A program made the translations under genes and the position numbers. 64,000 bases of DNA, from assembly GCA_002431395.1 (NCBI GenBank), contig DJEU01000025.1, positions 1-64,000 on the forward strand. Direction: 5' to 3'. The notes beneath the pieces are model-generated. The model was given only the letters and a program-made list of their open reading frames with translations, did no database searches and was not told where the DNA came from. Positions 58,263 to 64,000 of this stretch are shown here, one piece after another (within the stretch, counting starts at the first letter, position 1; every line of letters starts with the position of its first letter). The stretch comes from Lachnoclostridium sp. UBA5890. GTDB lineage: Bacteria > Bacillota > Clostridia > Lachnospirales > Lachnospiraceae.

Positions 58263-60440
58263 ATGAAAGAAATAAGAACAAACCGACCATTGGTGGTGTT
58301 CTTTTTCCTAGTGATGCTGGGAATTGTTATCTGGAATCAATTTCGTGACAATTCCCGGGAAAACTGGGAAGAGAAATCATTTACATGCAGCGGAATTGTC
58401 GAAGCGATTCAAATGTCGGCGTCGGGAACGAAAGTGCTGACATTATCTCAGGTAAAACCGCAAAGTACCAGAACAGATAAAAAGAATTCTTTGAGAAAAA
58501 TACTTCTTTATGAAAAATCAGATCAAAATTTATTTTCCTATATCCAGATCGGAAATGAAATCCAGGTAACAGGAGAGGCAGAGAGTTTTGAACAAGCGGG
58601 AAATCCAGGACAGTTTGATGCTCGGTCGTATTATGAGGCAATGCAGGTGGATGCACGTATGTTTGTGTCAGAGATACAGATTCAGAATGCCTCCCACAAT
58701 GCGGTAAAACAATTGCTGTACGAATGGCGGACTAAGGCGATGCAGCAACTGACTGTGGCAATGGGAGAACGGGATGCGGGACTGCTTGGGGCAATGATCT
58801 TGGGAGACAAATCTCAGCTTGACAGTGAGGTGAAAGAATTGTATCAGCAGACCGGGGTAGCGCATATGCTTGCAATATCAGGGCTTCACATCTCTCTTTT
58901 GGGGATGGTTTTGTTTGACTGGTTACGCAAGCACCTTCTCCCGATGAAAATGGCAGCAATCGTTTCGTTGGTTCTTTTGCTTTTGTATGGGCAGTTTACC
59001 GGGTTCCCGGTAGCTACTTCGCGGGCGGTCTGGATGCTGTGTATCCGCCTTGTGGCAAGATATATCGGAAAACCATACGATGGATTGACAGCGTTAGCGG
59101 TCAGTGGAAGTGTGATCTTATTGCAAAATCCACTGCAGTTATTTCAATGTGGTTTTGTATTGTCTTTTGTCGCTGCCGGCGGGATCCTGATTTATCAGGA
59201 GATGACAAAAAAGAGGCAGAAACGGATGCAAGAATGGCAGAAAACACTCCTTTCTACGATTTGGACATTTTTCCTGACACTTCCGATTATGTTCTGGTAT
59301 TTTTATGAAACATGCCCGTATGCAGTCATTGCCAATCTTATTTTGCTGCCGTTGTTATCAGTTCTTCTGGGGATTGGGATTTTGGGCTGCGTGCTCTGCT
59401 TTCTGTGTCCGCTTGCTGGCGGTTTTATCCTTGCGTCGGCGCATTGGATCCTTGCTTTTTACGAATTTGTCTGCAAATGGATCCAGACACTTCCGGGCAG
59501 CACCTGGATTATGGGACGGCCGGAACTTTGGAAAGTAATCGTTTACTATATGTTTTTACTTTTATCGGTGTATATGTTAGCACTGTATAGAGATAAGAAA
59601 AAGGCATGCTTTTGTATAGCAGCACTTTGCTTGGTTCTTGGTTCTTTTCGTCCAGCATTTGAATTTTTGTACATTCAGATGGATGTGGGACAGGGCGACT
59701 GTGCCTGTCTGTTTCAAAACGAAAAAACGTATCTGATCGATGGGGGGAGTACATCGGAAAAAGAAATCGGAAAATACCGAATCTCTAAGATGCTGAAATA
59801 TTACGGGCGAAATGCCGTTGATGCTGTTTTTGTTACCCACGGCGACGAAGACCATGTAAATGGGATTGAAGAATTGGCAGAGCGGCAGGAAAAAGAAGAA
59901 ATTAAAATCCGTCAGATCCTTGTTCCGGATCTTCGGGAAAAAGAAGACGGACTGCAGAAGTTTATACAGACAGTAAGAGATAGAAAGATACCAGTCACCG
60001 GGATACATAAGGGACAGCAGATGATAAGCGGAAAACTGCAAATGTGCTGTCTTCATCCTTCTTCAAAATATGAATGGGAAGATGCCAATGACTGTTCGCT
60101 GGTTTTTGACCTTTCTTACGAAAATCTGTCCATTTTGACGACGGGAGATCTGGGGGCGCACGGCGAAGAAAATAGTACGCTTCCGAGAAAAGAGTATGAC
60201 ATATTGAAAGTGGGACATCACGGCTCGAAAAATTCTTCTACGGAAGAGTTTTTGCAAAAATGCCGACCTCGCTATGGTTTTATCTCCGCGGGACGAAATA
60301 ATCGCTATGGACATCCTGCAAAGGAGACATTACAGCGCTTGGAGGAGGTTTTCTGCCAGAATTGGAATACTGCGGAGAAAGGCGCATTGTTTGCAGAATA
60401 CAAAAAAGGCCGGAAACGATGCTGGTATTTTAAGCATTGA
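58263..60440 (+). CDS. comEC: competence channel ComEC/Rec2
   Basis: 725 aa. Transports single-stranded DNA across the membrane in natural transformation. N-terminal DUF4131 segment with a membrane helix, then the competence domain with about eight membrane segments including MLAISGLHISLLGM and TGFPVATSRAVWMLC, and a C-terminal metallo-beta-lactamase-like nuclease part with FVTHGDEDHVNG (near residues 524-535) and VGHHGSKNSS. All expected motifs are present and the length is normal, so it looks functional. Start follows AAAAAGGGG 8 nt after the GerMN gene. No late competence pilus (comG) genes are in the window. Confidence 0.95.
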   Translation: MKEIRTNRPLVVFFFLVMLGIVIWNQFRDNSRENWEEKSFTCSGIVEAIQMSASGTKVLTLSQVKPQSTRTDKKNSLRKILLYEKSDQNLFSYIQIGNEIQVTGEAESFEQAGNPGQFDARSYYEAMQVDARMFVSEIQIQNASHNAVKQLLYEWRTKAMQQLTVAMGERDAGLLGAMILGDKSQLDSEVKELYQQTGVAHMLAISGLHISLLGMVLFDWLRKHLLPMKMAAIVSLVLLLLYGQFTGFPVATSRAVWMLCIRLVARYIGKPYDGLTALAVSGSVILLQNPLQLFQCGFVLSFVAAGGILIYQEMTKKRQKRMQEWQKTLLSTIWTFFLTLPIMFWYFYETCPYAVIANLILLPLLSVLLGIGILGCVLCFLCPLAGGFILASAHWILAFYEFVCKWIQTLPGSTWIMGRPELWKVIVYYMFLLLSVYMLALYRDKKKACFCIAALCLVLGSFRPAFEFLYIQMDVGQGDCACLFQNEKTYLIDGGSTSEKEIGKYRISKMLKYYGRNAVDAVFVTHGDEDHVNGIEELAERQEKEEIKIRQILVPDLREKEDGLQKFIQTVRDRKIPVTGIHKGQQMISGKLQMCCLHPSSKYEWEDANDCSLVFDLSYENLSILTTGDLGAHGEENSTLPRKEYDILKVGHHGSKNSSTEEFLQKCRPRYGFISAGRNNRYGHPAKETLQRLEEVFCQNWNTAEKGALFAEYKKGRKRCWYFKH

Positions 60441-60465
60441 GAGAATGTTACAGATGTGTTATACT
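60437..60465 (+). promoter_or_regulatory. original holA promoter, cut off by an insertion
   Basis: TTGAGA (60437-60442), 17-nt spacer, TATACT (60460-60465). The -10 is part of the 8-bp duplication that flanks the element at 60466-60660; a second copy of GTTATACT lies at 60661-60668. Confidence 0.6.
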
Positions 60466-60660
60466 GTAACTATTCGGGATGCCCCTTCTCCACATTCGCA
60501 TTTCGAACACTTCGTGTTCTTTTCTCGCCTTTGATAAGGCTAAAAATGCTCATATGTAGAGGGGGAGCCCTATTAGGATTTCAATGTATGGAAATCAAAA
60601 TCTCTTACGCGCAAGCACGACGATTCATTGATTTCCATACATTGGATCCTGAATAGTTAC
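60466..60660. mobile_element. 195-bp miniature inverted-repeat element, IS66-like ends
   Basis: Ends GTAACTATTCGGGATGCC and GGATCCTGAATAGTTAC are inverted repeats (15 of 17 positions agree). The element is flanked by a perfect 8-bp direct repeat GTTATACT (60458-60465 and 60661-60668). IS66-family elements have ends starting with GTAA and make 8-bp duplications, so this looks like a non-coding derivative moved by such a transposase. Inside there is a perfect 17-bp inverted repeat (CAATGTATGGAAATCAA and its complement) and a GAACAC/GTGTTC hairpin. No open frame of note. Confidence 0.75.
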
Positions 60661-60701
60661 GTTATACTTAAAAAGTGAATTTATGAAGATGAGGTGAAAC
60701 G

Positions 60702-61679
60702 ATGCTGACAATAGATGCCCAGTTAAAAAGCGGCGAGCTTTCCCGCTTCCAGCTTCTATATGGCGAGGAAGCATATCTGGTTCGCAATTATAAAAATAAA
60801 TTGAAACAGGCATTGGCTGTGCCGGGAGATGATATGAATGCCTCGTATTTTGAGGGAGAAAAATTTTCTGTGGAAGAGATGCAGTCAATTGGCAATACAC
60901 TTCCTTTTTTTCAAGACAAACGTCTGATTTTGATTGAAAACAGCCAGGCATTCAAAAAGGCAACGGATCTGGTCGAAGTATTGGAGCAGTTTCCTGAGAC
61001 TACATTTGTAGTATTTGTGGAAAAGCAGATTGATAAGAGAAATCGTTTGTATAAATGGATTCAGAAAAATGGCTGCATTACAGAATGTACGCTGCGTTCC
61101 GAAGTGGAACTGGTACCCTGGATCGCGAGATACCTGTCCCAATACGGGAAAAAGATTTCCAAACATACGGCAGAACTTATCGTATCACGTGTGGGATTTC
61201 AGATGGATCTCTTGTCGTGTGAACTTGATAAATTAATGGGGTATACGGGAGAACGTGAGGCTGTTACGGCAGAAGATGTGGAGATGATCTGCTCGGGTCA
61301 GACCGTGGGAAAGCTGTTTGATATGATGGATGCCGTTATTGCCGGACAGCAGGAGAAGGTATTTACCCTTTATGCGGATCTGCTGGAATTAAAAGAGCCG
61401 CCGCTTCGCATCCTGCATATGTTAGGCCGCCATATCAATATTTTACTTCAGGTAAAAGAACTGGGACCGCGCATGTCAGACCGCGATCTGGCTGCGAAAG
61501 CCGGGATTCCATTCTTTACGGTAAAAAAATACCGCGGTCAAGAACGGCATTTTACCGGAGAACGACTCATGGAACTTATGGAACTTCGGGCAGATTTGGA
61601 AGAGCGGTTTAAGACGGGAAGAATGCAGGAAAATCTCATCGCAGAATTCTTTTTGACAAAAGCATTGACAAATGCTTGA
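60702..61679 (+). CDS. holA: DNA polymerase III delta subunit
   Basis: 325 aa. Clamp-loader delta subunit. N-terminal LLYGEEAYLVRNYKNKLKQA, the middle VFVEKQIDKRNRLYKWI, and the C-terminal LHMLGRHINILLQVKELG with the collar helices are typical; Walker residues are absent, as they should be in delta. Start follows GAGGTG. It lies after comEC in many Firmicutes, but here a 195-bp insertion separates the promoter from the gene. Confidence 0.94.
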   Translation: MLTIDAQLKSGELSRFQLLYGEEAYLVRNYKNKLKQALAVPGDDMNASYFEGEKFSVEEMQSIGNTLPFFQDKRLILIENSQAFKKATDLVEVLEQFPETTFVVFVEKQIDKRNRLYKWIQKNGCITECTLRSEVELVPWIARYLSQYGKKISKHTAELIVSRVGFQMDLLSCELDKLMGYTGEREAVTAEDVEMICSGQTVGKLFDMMDAVIAGQQEKVFTLYADLLELKEPPLRILHMLGRHINILLQVKELGPRMSDRDLAAKAGIPFFTVKKYRGQERHFTGERLMELMELRADLEERFKTGRMQENLIAEFFLTKALTNA

Positions 61680-61693
61680 AAAAATGTTACAAA
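61665..61693 (+). promoter_or_regulatory. possible tRNA-Ser promoter inside holA end
   Basis: TTGACA, 17-nt spacer, TACAAA; followed by a hairpin GTGCTTTTTT/AAAAAAGCAC (61701-61721) just before the tRNA. Confidence 0.45.
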
Positions 61694-61725
61694 TATAGAG
61701 GTGCTTTTTTCAAAAAAGCACATTC

Positions 61726-61811
61726 GGAGACGTATCGAAGTGGTCATAACGAGAACGACTCGAAATCGTTTTGCCTTCACGGGCACGAGGGTTCGAATCC
61801 CTCCGTCTCCG
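61726..61811 (+). tRNA. tRNA-Ser (anticodon CGA)
   Basis: Acceptor GGAGACG/CGTCTCC, anticodon stem AACGA/TCGTT with loop CTCGAAA (anticodon CGA), variable arm TGCC/GGGCA, T-arm GAGGGTTCGAATCCCTC. No CCA encoded. A mobile element starts on its 3' side. Confidence 0.95.
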
Positions 61812-61827
61812 CTATAAAAAATGGCAA

Positions 61828-61853
61828 AAAACGACGGAAAACCGTCGTTTTTT
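61828..61853 (+). terminator. tRNA-Ser terminator
   Basis: AAAACGACGG and CCGTCGTTTT pair around AAAA, with a T-run. Confidence 0.85.
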
Positions 61854-61952
61854 GTTTGAAAATCGAAAGAATGTTCTGATTATTCGATGGTTATTACCCC
61901 AAAATACTAGGAAAGGAAATGCTTTATGTTTATTAAAAGCAGTTTTTGAAAT

Positions 61953-61989
61953 AGTGAAATGCAAAAATGGGGGCATTTCACTATTTTTA
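61953..61989 (+). terminator. terminator at the element border
   Basis: AGTGAAATGC (61953-61962) and GCATTTCACT (61973-61982) pair perfectly, followed by ATTTTTAT. No gene of useful size precedes it; the region 61854-61952 holds nothing I can name. Confidence 0.7.
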
Positions 61990-62066
61990 TTGAAAAAATT
62001 TTTTTTTAGTGGTATCATAAAAGAAATATTAGTTTGACATGCAGATTTTTTTGCATGTCTTTTTTT
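61990..62066 (+). promoter_or_regulatory. promoter followed by a terminator-like leader hairpin
   Basis: TTGAAA (61990-61995), 17-nt spacer, TATCAT (62013-62018). About 18 nt further on, GACATGCA (62036-62043) pairs with TGCATGTC (62052-62059), followed by seven T. The hairpin lies between promoter and ribosome binding site of the next gene and may act as an attenuator. Confidence 0.6.
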
Positions 62067-62084
62067 ATTTCGAGGAGGGAAAAG

Positions 62085-62531
62085 ATGAGTTTAGACATTT
62101 ATACTTCTTTATGCAAGGAAATTGATGACCTTGAAACAACGATTATGCAAATTCGCGATTCTATCGAAAATTATTTAAAGGCAACAGATGCATTTTCTGG
62201 TCCGTCATCTGACTTAAAAAGCATGGATTACTCCGCAGATCGCGTAAAAGGCGGAAACCAGAAACTATCTTTTGCAGAAGCACTAACACAGATATCCAAT
62301 CAGCAAGACATCTTGCAGGAGCAATTGGAGCATCTTGCCAAATTAAAGAAAATCAAGCATTTATTTGATAAGACATATGCGAATAATCAAAGTACGATTC
62401 AGGCACGGATTTTATATTATCGAAAAGTAAAAGGATTAACACAAAGACAAACGGCAGAGATAGTGGGGTACTCAGAACGGCAAGTTCAGCGGATAGAAAA
62501 AAGTTTGAAAAAAAATGAAAAAAACTATTGA
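62085..62531 (+). CDS. phage-type HTH regulator (ArpU/RinA-like)
   Basis: 148 aa. The N-terminal two thirds are helical with a coiled-coil look (ISNQQDILQEQLEHLAKLKK); the C-terminal 40 residues contain a sigma-70 region-4-like HTH (LTQRQTAEIVGYSERQVQRI). This layout is that of phage late regulators of the ArpU/RinA/DUF1492 group, common in clostridial mobile elements. ATG 62085 follows CGAGGAGGG. The 3' end overlaps the -35 of the strong promoter for the next gene. Confidence 0.75.
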   Translation: MSLDIYTSLCKEIDDLETTIMQIRDSIENYLKATDAFSGPSSDLKSMDYSADRVKGGNQKLSFAEALTQISNQQDILQEQLEHLAKLKKIKHLFDKTYANNQSTIQARILYYRKVKGLTQRQTAEIVGYSERQVQRIEKSLKKNEKNY

Positions 62532-62556
62532 CATAGGACGCACCCTATGCTATACT
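62528..62556 (+). promoter_or_regulatory. strong promoter with embedded operator
   Basis: TTGACA, 17-nt spacer, TATACT; near consensus. CATAGG/CCTATG (62532-62537, 62544-62549) form a perfect dyad within the spacer, a natural repressor site. Confidence 0.75.
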
Positions 62557-62601
62557 ATAATCATAGTAGGGAAGGGAAATAAAGAAAAGGAGGTAAAACC
62601 G

Positions 62602-62730
62602 ATGAGCGGAAAAAAGAAAAAACGCTTACGTAAAAAGTTGAAAACGGTTATCTTGATAGCAACTATTATTCAAGTAGTTGTATCGACAATCTCCATAATT
62701 GTTACAACAATCGTTTCACTTTTTAGGTAA
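62602..62730 (+). CDS. 42-aa basic single-TM peptide
   Basis: MSGKKKKRLRKKLKTV followed by a hydrophobic segment rich in Ile, Val, Thr and Ser that ends VSLFR. The start at 62602 has a perfect AAGGAGGT site and a strong promoter, so the frame is very likely translated. Size, positive head and single membrane helix recall membrane toxins of type I systems or small holin-like proteins, but I recognise no family. Encoded in a mobile element. Confidence 0.6.
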   Translation: MSGKKKKRLRKKLKTVILIATIIQVVVSTISIIVTTIVSLFR

Positions 62731-62742
62731 GCGTATCGGGTG

Positions 62743-62780
62743 GGAGGGGCGAAAGCCCTATCCCTTAACGATATTATAAC
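62743..62780 (+). other. GAAA-capped hairpin between the small-peptide genes
   Basis: GGGAGGGGC and GCCCTATCCC pair around a GAAA loop just after the first peptide gene. No T-run. Possibly an RNA-stability or translation-control structure. Confidence 0.4.
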
Positions 62781-62800
62781 TGCCATCGGGAAAAAAAGCA

Positions 62801-62953
62801 ATGGAAAAAATAATCATTATTTTGCAGGTTGTTTCAGTTTTAACAATGCTGGCATTGTTAGTTATAACAAAATACATGTGGCTGGCATTGGTTATGGCAA
62901 TGACGTTGATTTCAATTATTATGAACATCATTGTATTTTTACAAAAGAAATGA
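62801..62953 (+). CDS. 50-aa hydrophobic peptide, two TM segments
   Basis: Begins MEKIIIILQVVSVLTMLALL, then ITKYMWLALVMAMTLISIIM and ends NIIVFLQKK. Almost completely hydrophobic with charged ends. Too short for usual gene calling; the ribosome binding site (CGGG) is weak and the start is 12 nt off. The frame ends at the ribosome binding site of the next gene, suggesting co-translation. Holin-like or toxin-like by shape only. Confidence 0.45.
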   Translation: MEKIIIILQVVSVLTMLALLVITKYMWLALVMAMTLISIIMNIIVFLQKK

Positions 62954-62963
62954 GGTGTGAAAA

Positions 62964-63155
62964 ATGGGAAACAGTCAGACAGAAGCATCCAAACGTTATC
63001 GGGAAAAGATGGGACTTATATCCAAATCTTATCGAATGAAAAAAACGTTGGCGGATGAGTTTGCACAGGCTTGTCAGCAAAATGGAGTTTCGCAGGCAAG
63101 CCAGATATCAAAGATGATGCAGGCATACATTGACGAAACAAATGAAAAAAAATAA
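62964..63155 (+). CDS. 63-aa small DNA-binding-like protein
   Basis: Contains YREKMGLISKSYRMKKTLAD followed by EFAQACQQNGVSQASQISKM; the pattern resembles Arc/CopG-like ribbon-helix-helix proteins or small plasmid accessory proteins in which a beta strand with basic residues (KSYRMKK) is followed by two helices. Start follows GAGGTG. Directly downstream, ATGTCGTG occurs twice (63158-63165, 63169-63176) as a direct repeat of 11-nt period, a possible binding site. Confidence 0.55.
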   Translation: MGNSQTEASKRYREKMGLISKSYRMKKTLADEFAQACQQNGVSQASQISKMMQAYIDETNEKK

Positions 63156-63157
63156 AG

Positions 63158-63176
63158 ATGTCGTGGAAATGTCGTG
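63158..63176. repeat. direct repeat ATGTCGTG x2
   Basis: Two copies with an 11-nt period, immediately before TTGACC. Candidate operator for the 63-aa protein. Confidence 0.4.
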
Positions 63177-63212
63177 TTGACCTGTGTTATTATGATAGCG
63201 TGAAAAAGTTGC

Positions 63213-63240
63213 AGGAGAGAGCAGCCATCATTGAGGTGGC
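63213..63240 (+). terminator. terminator-like hairpin before the integrase gene
   Basis: AGCAGCCA and TGGCTGCT pair with a 9-nt loop, then TTTCTT. It may end the small-gene transcript or attenuate the integrase gene. Confidence 0.55.
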
Positions 63241-63275
63241 TGCTTTTCTTATGCCGGAAAGTGAGATGAGAATGT

Positions 63276-63824
63276 ATGAACACGGTGCAGCCAATTCGTG
63301 ATTTGGGAAAAGTAAATGACATATATGATTATCTCAGCAGTCAGAACAAACGTAATGGATTACTGTTTGCCTTTGGTATTTATACAGGCTTGCGAATATC
63401 TGACATACTTTGCATCAAAGTAAGGCAGGTCAGAAATCAAAAGTATCTGTCAATTCGAGAAAGAAAGACAGGAAAAGAAAAAAATATTCGCTTGAATCAG
63501 TTTCTCAAAGAAAAGATTGATGAGTATATCGCGGATATGAAGAATTATGAATATCTTTTCTATGGTGAAAAAAAAACCAAACCCATGACACGGCAGCAAG
63601 CCTATAATATTTTGTCGAAGGCGGCAGAAAAATTTGGCGTGGGTGCAGTTGGTACACACACCCTGCGAAAGACATTTGGATATCATATGTATCAAAAGAC
63701 ACACGATGTTGCTCTGCTGATGGATGTATTTAACCATGACGATCCGTCAGTTACATTGAGGTATATCGGTGTTAATCAAGACACGAAAGACAAGTTATAT
63801 TTGGACGTTGATTTGCTTCAATAG
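63276..63824 (+). CDS. tyrosine recombinase/integrase, catalytic domain only
   Basis: 182 aa. Catalytic residues are all visible: Arg40 (TGLRISD), His128 and Arg131 (HTLRK), His154 (NHDD) and Tyr163 (RYIG). The N-terminal SAM-like core-binding domain of ordinary integrases is almost absent, so this is a compact recombinase seen in clostridial phages and integrative elements. Start ATG 63276 has a weak GAGATGAG site. It may move the element, control inversion, or resolve it; the tRNA-Ser on the left is a plausible integration target. Confidence 0.88.
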   Translation: MNTVQPIRDLGKVNDIYDYLSSQNKRNGLLFAFGIYTGLRISDILCIKVRQVRNQKYLSIRERKTGKEKNIRLNQFLKEKIDEYIADMKNYEYLFYGEKKTKPMTRQQAYNILSKAAEKFGVGAVGTHTLRKTFGYHMYQKTHDVALLMDVFNHDDPSVTLRYIGVNQDTKDKLYLDVDLLQ

Positions 63825-63949
63825 TCCTTTTTTTATTAAAATAAACGGAAATTCGGATAATTGCGCCAAAACATTTGACATAAAAAGAAAATGTAAAATG
63901 TACATTGAAATTTTTTTGGCCACTTATTAGAAGAAAAAAACTTTTGAGC

Positions 63950-63977
63950 ATTTGACAGAATTACAGATATGTCAAAT
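63950..63977. promoter_or_regulatory. dyad operator at the right edge
   Basis: ATTTGACA and TGTCAAAT form a perfect 8-bp dyad with a 12-nt gap; the left arm includes a TTGACA -35, with TATAAA near position 63977-63982. The controlled gene lies beyond the window. Confidence 0.45.
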
Positions 63978-64000
63978 ATAAAAGAGAGCAAAAAGAGGGT

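Noticed and set aside
63276..63824. Truncated integrase pseudogene
   Set aside because: All five catalytic residues and an ordinary end are present; short recombinases of this size exist in clostridial elements.
1..64000. CRISPR array, rRNA or transposase gene
   Set aside because: No regularly spaced repeats with spacers, no rRNA-like stretch and no transposase reading frame was found on either strand.

Overview
The window reads as a chromosome segment of a strictly anaerobic, spore-forming-lineage Firmicute, most likely a gut Lachnospiraceae. The basis is A+T-rich DNA with strong AGGAGG-type ribosome binding sites, the recN-spoIVB order of endospore formers, an FprA flavodiiron protein, the oxygen-sensitive ribonucleotide reductase NrdD/NrdG, a single-chain PurL, and secreted xylan enzymes carrying lysine-rich Ig-like domains and Thr/Pro linkers. 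No rRNA, CRISPR array or transposase gene was seen.

Layout. 0.1-8.9 kb is an accessory array, visibly more A+T-rich than the rest: all genes on the + strand, small stand-alone enzymes (YbaK-type deacylase, flavodoxin-ferredoxin, GNATs, NUDIX, HD, alpha/beta hydrolase, Fic). Its first 3.3 kb has decayed genes separated by a recurring hairpin of about 30 nt. 8.9-14.4 kb is an SOS-type uvrB-uvrA-yfbR unit. 14.5-16.6 kb is one fusion gene: SGNH hydrolase, a very long charged helix, and a hexapeptide acetyltransferase. 16.6-25.3 kb holds tyrA, fprA, a phosphoribosyltransferase-like gene, tRNA-Leu, a PPIC foldase and purL. 25.4-29.3 kb is a xylan module (AraC regulator, CE1 esterase, GH10 xylanase). 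29.5-37.4 kb has maf, tRNA-Gly, a giant Ig-repeat surface protein, recN and spoIVB. 37.4-44.3 kb has a Fic gene with a striking operator, a NarL-type two-component pair divergent from a three-gene ABC exporter, and a DUF975 membrane protein. 44.5-49.3 kb is a nucleotide-pool run (nrdD, nrdG, dut, two-domain PPK2) behind candidate NrdR boxes. 49.4-54 kb is housekeeping (aroB, yraN, der, plsY, gpsA). 54.5-61.7 kb joins comEA, a response regulator, a histidine kinase, a GerMN lipoprotein, comEC and holA, with a small transposon-like insertion at the holA promoter. From tRNA-Ser (61.7 kb) to the right edge is the start of a mobile element with a regulator, tiny membrane peptides and a tyrosine recombinase.

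How genes work together. UvrA/B form the excision-repair damage sensor; NrdD/G, Dut and the polyphosphate kinase all act on nucleotide pools; the CE1 and GH10 proteins share the same secreted design and attack decorated xylan; the comEA-comEC DNA-uptake genes enclose an RR-HK-GerMN module arranged like actinobacterial MtrA-MtrB-LpqB.

Most interesting: the SGNH/long-helix/acetyltransferase fusion, the MtrAB-LpqB-like module inside the competence genes, the IS66-like miniature element that duplicated the holA -10 box, the hairpin-bounded cassette array, the operators in front of the second fic gene and the ABC exporter, and the small-peptide mobile element next to tRNA-Ser.

All calls come from reading the sequence. 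Short-site coordinates may be off by a base.
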